DNA of 64,000 bases. Source: Litoditis marina. Lineage: Eukaryota; Nematoda; Chromadorea; Rhabditida; Rhabditidae. Both the position numbers and the translations under genes were made by a program. The notes under the pieces are model-generated. The model was given only the letters and a program-made list of their open reading frames with translations, was not told where the DNA came from and did not search any database. How positions within the stretch are numbered: position 1 is the first letter of the stretch; every line of letters begins with the position of its first letter. The stretch spans positions 13,307,634 through 13,371,633 of the forward strand of contig OZ038435.1 of NCBI GenBank assembly GCA_964036275.1, read 5' to 3'. Positions 56,436 to 64,000 of this stretch are shown piece by piece.

Positions 56436-57059
56436 ATGGCCCAATCTGTACCTCCCGGAGACATCAACACCCAGCCCGGCACGAAGATCGTCTTCAACGC
56501 CCCCTACGATGACAAGCACACCTACCACATCAAGGTACCATTTTCAGCCTTTTTGGTAGCTTTTGATAACTTTCGACGGCTTTTTCTGATTGCGAATTCG
56601 AAGTTATAAGAAAGTTATAGAAAGATGGATTTTTCACTCTTTTCTCTCCAGGCCACTTTAAAATTGATTAAATCGACAAACTTTTATACAAATTTTTTAT
56701 ACAAATTATTGACACTTTAGCACTTTTCTGCCAATACCATAGAGTAATAAAATCATCTTCATTATTTTTTGTAGATCACCAACTCGTCTGCTCGCCGTAT
56801 CGGATGGGCCATCAAGACTACCAACATGAAGCGTCTTGGTGTTGACCCCGGAAGCGGAGTTCTCGACCCCAAGGAGGCCATCCTCATGGCGGTGTCTTGC
56901 GACGCCTTCGCCTACGGACAGGAGGACACCAACAACGACCGTATCACCATCGAGTGGACCAACACCCCCGATGGAGCTGCCAAGCAGTTCCGCAGGGAAT
57001 GGTTCCAGGGAGACGGAATGGTCCGCAGAAAGAATCTCCCCATCGAGTACAATCCTTGA
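56436..57059 (+). CDS. msp: Major sperm protein (MSP), 2 exons
   Basis: Exons 56436-56534 and 56775-57059, phase 0 (donor GTACCA, acceptor TTTGTAG), give 127 residues, the standard MSP length. The protein starts [20 protein letters not shown] and ends [23 protein letters not shown]. It contains the conserved [20 protein letters not shown] and [24 protein letters not shown] polymerises into filaments that drive amoeboid sperm crawling and, when released, signals oocyte maturation. GSG replaces the more usual PCG after GVDP, and one intron follows codon 33; many Caenorhabditis copies are intronless. The stop TGA overlaps an AATAAA signal (57059-57064). Sperm-specific expression is expected. Confidence 0.98.
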
Positions 57060-57064
57060 ATAAA
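57059..57064 (+). terminator. msp polyadenylation signal overlapping the stop codon
   Basis: TGAATAAA: the last base of the stop codon is the first base of AATAAA, giving an extremely short 3' UTR. Confidence 0.85.
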
Positions 57065-57469
57065 GCTTTGTATATCTATAATCTGTTTTCTGTTTTGGTA
57101 TTCAAGTGAAAAAGGCTAGCATTCGCTTTCACCGATCATTGCAATGGGAATTTTATGCTTCCGAACTTCGGATCTCATGTGATGTTAGCCCGTCCTGCCA
57201 TACTTTACTTTTACTGTTGGTTTACTGTAGTTTCTCACGTACACATGAAATAGGGTATACACCTTGAAGGCGCGTCAGAAAGCTAAACACTACCTCACTA
57301 AAATACCAAAGATCGGACGATATACTGTAGGTATCCACGTCTAATTGAAATGACGTTGGCCCTTTCTGCCTGCCCTCACAACAAAACAAAGTCAAAGTCT
57401 CAAATCAGTTTTTCAAAGTCAAAGTCTCAAATCAGTTTTTCCCATGCAGTTCTACCATACAATAATTGA

Positions 57470-57545
57470 ACAGTCACATAAAGCATGTTAAACACAGCCG
57501 AACGTGTAATGAAAAAGTGTACGATTTTTGATTTGAATGCAAACA
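57470..57545 (+). repeat. Repeat family E, copy 5 (short)
   Basis: ACAGTCACATAAAGCATGTT AAACACAGCCGAACGTGTAA TGAAAAAGTGTACGATTTTT GATTTGAATGC, a shortened member of the family. Confidence 0.6.
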
Positions 57546-59801
57546 TTTACAAGAAATTTCCATTAACTTCGGGACGTGTCGTTGATTACGGTACTGATAT
57601 TCATTTTTGATCGACTTCGAATGATTGAGCATTTGTTGCTAGAAGTTTCCCCAATCTTTCACAATCGAAATTGCTAACTTTCTCAAGTAAAACTCTATTT
57701 GTACAGAACTCTGTCTTTGTGCACACGTCTTACAGATGAACAATTCTGTTTTGGCTTTCGATGTCCACGCACATGACAAGTCTCGCACTCGGCTGTGAAT
57801 ACTGTGGGACCAAACTACAAAAACAGAAGAATCGACTCGCGCCTTCCTTTAGAACTGACTTTATACTAACTGTACTGCATTATTTACAGATACTGAGAAA
57901 TTGATAGGAAATGATTTGATAAAAATTCAAGATTTGTGAAACCTCTACTCAATCACTACTAAACAACATGGCATGAAATGAATAATTCCTAGGAGCTGGA
58001 ATAATTATCATACAACTAATCTCTAAATATACCAAATCATGGAACCAAGTTCAACACAACATAAAGGATATCACAAAATTAGCCAACTGACATTACTTAT
58101 CACATTCATAATCAAGCTAGATCACTTTTAAAGTATATAATATAGTAAGAAGTATATAAATAATATACAATAAAACTATTAGGTTATATGTACAGTATAT
58201 ATACACATTATGTATAAACCAAATCAAATGTACAGTAGAAAACTAAAAAAAACCATCATGGTTGAGAGTGAAACGTCATCAGCATTGTTATAATAATTTG
58301 ATAAATAATCCTTTGTGAAACTTCTACTCAATTATAAAATCACTGAAAAAAATGAATAATTCCTAGGAAATAATACCTATACTTGAAAATATTAGGCTAT
58401 ATTAGGTAATGAAACTATAAATCTATTGTACAGTATATATGAAAATTAGCTAATAAATTAAAATATACCATTTGAATAGAAAAATGAAGACCAAACTACG
58501 ATATTGAGTGAAGATCGAACTCGAACTCGGGATAGTTCTATTTGTCTCCAAAAAGCCAAGTTGATGTGACCAGCCGAAAACGGAACCAACTTGTTGACAG
58601 CCATCTGAAAAGGACTATAAAACATGGGTCAAAACATAGTTCAATGCATGTGCAACTAAAAAAAACTAAGTTCCACGTTCGCAACCCTAACAGCGGATAT
58701 GATACTCCTGCAAAAGTGATCATTTTTCTCGATTATCGCGTTTCTGACAGAAGTTTCTCTCAGAAAATAGCCAAAAATGGGTCCACGCCATGTCGAATAC
58801 AGTACAGACGTAAATGAATGAAACCTCAAATGTATCGTTGGTTGTTAAGGTACTGTCAAACTGGTTTAAGATGAGTAAAAATTCGACTAATTACAACCAG
58901 GTTGCATACAACCAAAAAAACAACCAAGCTGCTTGTTTATGCAACTTCTGGTTTCTTTAAAATGCAACCGGCTTTCTTTTCGAATTCCGCCAAAACCTCT
59001 CTGCAGAGCCAATGAATACAACTATGCACAAGATCAAACTATGGTTGCTTTTGAGAATCAAATCGGTTACAAGCATAATGCAACCGAGTTGGTTTGTAAA
59101 TCGCGTATTTCGAACGCATAACAAATAACCTGTATGTAGCAAAGAAATTCCACACAATTTAATAAATTAGAATTAGTGTTACAGTTGGAAACGAAAGAGA
59201 ATTTTCGCGAACTCAAGTTTGGGCAAAGAAAATACCTCACCTTATTGAAATTCGACTATTTCGAGTCTAATCCTCTTCTATTTGGACCATTTGAAACGTG
59301 GTAGGGGCTGTAGATCAATGTAAAACTGAAATACTCGCTGTGAATATTCAGAGAGCGGAATGGTGTATGGTGATATGCTTTCGGATCCTCAAACTCTTTG
59401 TTTCGAGCTCAAACTCTTTGAACTGCGAGGCAGAGAGGCAAATTAGAGAACACATTTGGTACGATTTTTATACACATATCATATTTCACAGTTGAGAATC
59501 GGAGAACTTTCGCCTCATGTATTTACTTTATCTTTATCCGGGACTTCGTGGTTTCCACAAAACTTCGAATTTTAGGGGTTAGTCAAACGTTTTCAAATAG
59601 CATTAGCCAATTCCAAATAAACATAATCGAGTTTTAGTACTTCTAAATCGAAAATCAATAAATCTAGTTCGTACCTTTTATACAAACTCCGAGCAGCCAA
59701 GAAATCTCGTGTAGTTCTCCTCTACGTTTGAACCAGCTGGGAAGAAGAGATTTGACCAGTAAACCTGCAATACTAATTGTGCATATTTGGAGAAGAAGTG
59801 G

Positions 59802-59928
59802 TTAAAGTGGAAGGCTTATGTGGACCGATCCCGAAGCAATGGTCCTCTAAACTGCAAATTGAAAGATGTATTGCAGTTTAAAGGACTGAAGCGTTGGCAT
59901 TGGTCCACATAACGGTCCTTCTTTTTAT
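59802..59928. mobile_element. MITE family A, copy 3
   Basis: TTAAAGTGGAAGGCTTATGT GGACCGATCCCGAAGCAATG GTCCTCTAAACTGCA, then the diverged complement GCAGTTTAAAGGACTGAAGC GTTGGCATTGGTCCACATAA CGGTCCTTCTTTTTA. Confidence 0.8.
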
Positions 59929-60119
59929 TACCTTCTCATGACAGAAAACCAATAAATTTATGCAAAAAGACTTTCTCGAGAAAACAGTACTAAAATTAGT
60001 CTAGTCAGGATCCATTTACACTTGACAGCTGCCAAACTGTTCATGGAAGAACCAGCCAGCAGCCGCCCACGACATATTAGCAAAAATAAGGAGTCAACAC
60101 CGAACTAGTATGCTCACGT

Positions 60120-60239
60120 GCTAAAGAGGGACGAGAATGTGGTCCAATCCCAACGCTTCAGTCTTTTAATATGCAATACATCTTTCAATTGCAGTTTAAA
60201 GGACCGTTGGGATTAGTTTTCATAATCGTCCTTGTTTAA
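60120..60239. mobile_element. MITE family A, copy 4
   Basis: GCTAAAGAGGGACGAGAATG TGGTCCAATCCCAACGCTTC AGTCTTTTAATATGCA, then TGCAGTTTAAAGGACCGTTG GGATTAGTTTTCATAATCGT CCTTGTTTAAG. Relative to copy 2 the core is in the opposite orientation. Confidence 0.8.
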
Positions 60240-60855
60240 GAACGTTATACTACATTAACTTAAGGGTTCGCTTCTACGAAAGAAAGCCTGAACGGTGTAT
60301 GTAGCTATACCTCTCTCTGTTTGTAGTTTGATGTCATGGCTTTTCTATCCAAATTCAAGAATTGAGGCGTGTGTCAAAATCGAACTAGAACAACGAATTC
60401 GGCACTTATGGATCATCGAAAAAACCCGAAATAGAACTAGTAGCATGTATTTCCTACCCTATTTAGCGTAATTTCCAGAATAAAAACGATTCAAAGTCTA
60501 TTAACAACAATACGATAATCAACTGACCATTCTGTAGAGACAGCTACTTTCATCACTTCCAAACTTCACGACAAAATGAGGATGCAAGAAAATCGGGTAT
60601 CGGAGTAGCACTGAAATAAAATACATTTTATATATGTATGATGTATGCTGATCAGCCAGATTCAAAAATTGAAATAACTTTAAAATGCAAAACCTTATAT
60701 GGTTACATATCCGAACAGGATGTTGCCTGCAAACCCTACATCTCTAAAAGCCCACCATATAGGTTGAGAATCAAGAAAAATCGTTATTGGTTCATTAGAG
60801 CATATAACTACTGGTCATCAGCTAGAACAAGATTATTTAGTTGGCAATTGGCACG

Positions 60856-63800
60856 TTAGAATTATTGAAAGAGAAAAAAATTGAACGAAAAGTCAGTTTT
60901 TCACCCGAAAACAAGGCAATCTCGGGTAATTTGTGAATAGACTGATTAGCATAAAAGTGGCACGTGTAACTGTAACATGTTCACGTAAACCTAGGTTCGC
61001 GCCTTATTAAGAACTTACAACGATTTGATATTCGCTCTCTATTATTAATGAACTAATATTCAACTCTTTTTCTACAATTTAAGTATCTATATGAAGTTTT
61101 AATAACTTTTAAATCAAGTTTAGTGTGTTTAGAAGTATGGAATTTACGAATGTCACAATTTCTACATCTATAGGTACCAAAAAACTTTCATTACTGTTAA
61201 ATAAACGTCTCAGAGCAAAGAAAGTTTCATTCGTTATCATAGTTTGCAAAAACGCTTGGCTAAAAAGCAAGAAGAGTTGCAAAACGGGCTCCACCCAAGC
61301 TAGATTTTAGAACATGAGGTCAATTTTAACGAAAACTAATAACTTATATTTTTTGTTCGACTACTTTCCTTCTAAACTATAGTCGAAACACACTAGTGTA
61401 TGTGTATGATACAAAACGACCTCTTTTATTTCATTTCACAAACGCTAAAGTGTGAAAACAGCTTTATCGCTCCAGTTTTGTAGTGTAAACGGCTGGTTTT
61501 GGATGTTTCCCAACTAGATTGAGATATTCGAGAGAAACATAGTATTGTTGGGTACGGTAAGAGTTGATAAAAATTTCTAATTGACCAGCCTGAGAAAACT
61601 AGTTTGAAAGTTTGAACTTCAAATGCAGGGCATAAAGCAAAATCTGCTATCTCATTTTCGATTGTAGACCTACAATAAATCAGAAAAGTATTGAGAATCG
61701 TTAAAAGTTGAGAATCAAACTTGAATAAGTACTTTAAAGGTATTCAACTAAGAAATTTGGTAAAATATCCAAAATAAACTATGTTAAACTAAGTTTGAAC
61801 CTCATTTTGACGCTCAAACAGTTAATTTCCCTAATTAAACGTGTGTATCTGTACAAAAAAACTATTTCGAACTATGCTAACTACTTTGAAGAACGTTATG
61901 TAGCCGTTATTGGTACGTTAGAATTATTGAAAGAGAAAAAAATTGAACGAAAAGTCAGTTTTTCACCCGAAAACAAGGCAATCTCGGGTAATTTGTGAAT
62001 AGACTGATTAGCATAAAAGTGGCACGTGTAACTGTAACATGTTCACGTAAACCTAGGTTCGCGCCTTATTAAGAACTTACAACGATTCGATATTCGCTCT
62101 CTATTATTAATGAACTAATATTCAACTCTTTTTCTACAATTTAAGTATCTATATGAAGTTTTAATAACTTTTAAATCAAGTTTAGTGTGTTTAGAAGTAT
62201 GGAATTTACGAATGTCACAATTTCTACATCTATAGGTACCAAAAAACTTTCATTACTGTTAAATAAACGTCTCAGAGCGAAGAAAGTGTCATTCGTGATC
62301 AAAGTTTGCAAAAACGCTTGGCTAAAAAGCAAGAAGATTTGCAAAACGGGCTCCACCCAAGCTAGATTTTAGAATATGAGGTCAATTTTAACGAAAACTA
62401 ATAACTTATATTTTTTGTTCGACTACTTTCCTTCTAAACTATAGTCGAAACACACTAGTGTATGTGTATGATACAAAACGACCTCTTTTATTTCATTTCA
62501 CAAACGCTAAGGTGTGAAAACAGCTTTATCGCTCCAGTTTTGTAGTGTAAACGGCTGGTTTTGGATGTTTCCCAACTAGATTGAGATATTCGAGAGAAAC
62601 ATAGTATTGTTGGGTACGGTAAGAGTTGATAAAAATTTCTAATTGACCAGCCTGAGAAAACTAGTTTGAAAGTTTGAACTTCAAATGCAGGGCATAAAGC
62701 AAAATCTGCTATCTCATTTTCGATTGTAGACCTACAATAAATCAGAAAAGTATTGAGAATCGTTAAGAGTTGAGAATCAACGCCAAACTAGTACTATGAA
62801 GTTATTCAACTAAGAAATTTTGTAAAATATCTAAAATAACCTATGTGAAACTAAGTTTGAACCTCATTTTGACGCTCAAACAGTTAATTTCCCTAATTAA
62901 ACGTGTGTATCTGTACAAAAAAACTATTTCGAACTATGCTAACTACTTTGAAGAACGTTATGTAGCCGTTATTGGTACGTTAGAATTATTGAAAGAGAAA
63001 AAAATTGAACGAAAAGTCAGTTTTTCACCCGAAAACAAGGCAATCTCGGGTAATTTATGAATAGACTGATTAGCATAAAAGTGGCACGTGTAACTGTAAC
63101 ATGTTCACGTAAACCTAGGTTCGCGCCTTATTAAGAACTTACAACGATTTGATATTCGCTCTCTATTATTAATGAACTAATATTCAACTCTTTTTCTACA
63201 ATTTAAGTATCTATATGAAGTTTTAATAACTTTTAAATCAAGTTTAGTGTGTTTAGAAGTATGGAATTTACGAATGTCACAATTTCTACATCTATAGGTA
63301 TCAAAAAACTTTCATTACTGTTAAATAAACGTCTCAGAGCAAAGAAAGTGTCATTCGTGATCAAAGTTTGCGAAAACGCTTGGCTAAAAAGCAAGAAGAG
63401 TTGCAAAACGGGCTCCACCCAAGCTAGATTTTAGAATATGAGGTCAATTTTAACGAAAACTAATAACTTATATTTTTTGTTCGACTACTTTCCTTCTAAA
63501 CTATAGTCGAAACACACTAGTGTATGTGTATGATACAAAACGACCTCTTTTATTTCATTTCACAAACGCTAAAGTGTGAAAACAGCTTTATCGCTCCAGT
63601 TTTGTAGTGTAAACGGCTGGTTTTGGATGTTTCCCAACTAGATTGAGATATTCGAGAGAAACATAGTATTGTTGGGTACGGTAAGAGTTGATAAAAATTT
63701 CTAATTGACCAGCCTGAGAAAACTAGTTTGAAAGTTTGAACTTCAAATGCAGGGCATAAAGCAAAATCTGCTATCTCATTTTCGATTGTAGACCTACAAT

Positions 63801-64000
63801 AAATCAGAAAAGTATTGAGAATCGTTAAGAGTTGAGAATCAAACTTGAATAAGTACTTTAAAGGTATTCAACTAAGAAATTTGGTAAAATATCCAAAATA
63901 AACTATGTTAAACTAAGTTTGAACCTCATTTTGACGCTCAAACAGTTAATTTCCCTAATTAAACGTGTGTATCTGTACAAAAAAACTATTTCGAACTATG
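60856..64000. repeat. Tandem array of 1062 bp units, continuing past the window
   Basis: The anchor TTAGAATTATTGAAAGAG occurs at 60856, 61918 and 62980, exactly 1062 bp apart. The first unit is truncated on its left, and the third runs off the edge. Copies differ by only scattered substitutions, except for a divergent patch near 62780-62850. Each unit has one conserved 61-codon frame (for example 61125-61310: MFRSMEFTNVTISTSIG…) and another of about 70 codons (61795-61998, 62845-63060), but neither matches a known family. I found no 5S rRNA or spliced-leader gene in the unit, the usual contents of 1 kb nematode tandem repeats. Confidence 0.92.

Larger units (their letters stand above)
57060..60855. 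other. Gene-poor interval after msp
   Basis: AT-rich sequence without a supported gene. It contains a segment resembling the exon 1 donor region of the sperm gene (57225-57365), a family E repeat (57470-57545) and two family A MITEs. The frames at 58542-58817 and 58933-59121 have no motifs and overlap frames on the other strand. Confidence 0.6.

Noticed and set aside
61800..61870. Possible spliced-leader gene in the tandem unit: the minus strand has GTTTAATTAGGGAAATT and TGTTTGAG, recalling SL1
   Set aside because: The match is split by extra bases, the donor GT after the leader is missing, and no Sm site or stem loops follow. Probably chance in AT-rich DNA.
61125..63434. Conserved 61-codon frame repeated in each tandem unit as a gene family
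   Set aside because: The frame is conserved because the whole unit is. The opposite strand is equally open, and no motif or splice signal supports translation.

Overview
The window is nuclear DNA of a nematode, most likely a free-living rhabditid. It encodes a major sperm protein (MSP), a small sperm-specific MSP-fold protein, a vesicular glutamate transporter-like SLC17 protein and a secreted C-type lectin with a von Willebrand A-like domain. Introns end in the nematode TTTTCAG-type acceptor. Two genes have such an acceptor directly before the ATG, as expected for spliced-leader trans-splicing. Species cannot be fixed from the sequence alone.

Layout. 1-10061: a CR1/Jockey-type LINE, entering from the left edge and split by a 6.6 kb element with terminal inverted repeats (1096-7694); that element carries a decayed RTE-type LINE on the minus strand. 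10062-13164: repeats. 13165-21904: a 17-exon C-type lectin/vWA gene (+) with several repeats in its introns. 21905-32931: about 11 kb with no convincing gene, filled with small inverted-repeat elements, tRNA-like SINEs and simple arrays. 32932-37351: a near-complete Penelope-like element (minus) with 266 bp direct terminal repeats and an N-terminal GIY-YIG nuclease ahead of the reverse transcriptase. 37351-37719: a fold-back element with 150 bp arms. 37940-39125: a GGCGCC-rich array. 39313-40420: a second, 5'-truncated Penelope copy. 40421-46120: repeats and simple sequence. 46121-52284: a 14-exon vesicular glutamate transporter-like gene (+). 53399-55458: the sperm MSP-fold gene (-). 56436-57059: the MSP gene (+). 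57060-60855: gene-poor. 60856-64000: a tandem array with a 1062 bp period running off the right edge.

Gene relations. The two sperm genes are divergent, 977 bp apart, each with a TATAAAA box just upstream of its ATG. They look like a small co-expressed sperm cluster. The transporter and the lectin have no visible functional link to them. Most of the remaining DNA is transposon-derived, with at least seven short repeat families present in two or more copies.

The most unusual signal is in the Penelope terminal repeats. On the element's sense strand they carry hammerhead-like core strands (CUGAAGA, GAAA, GUC) flanked by perfectly complementary arms, but the strands are in an order unlike a classical hammerhead ribozyme.
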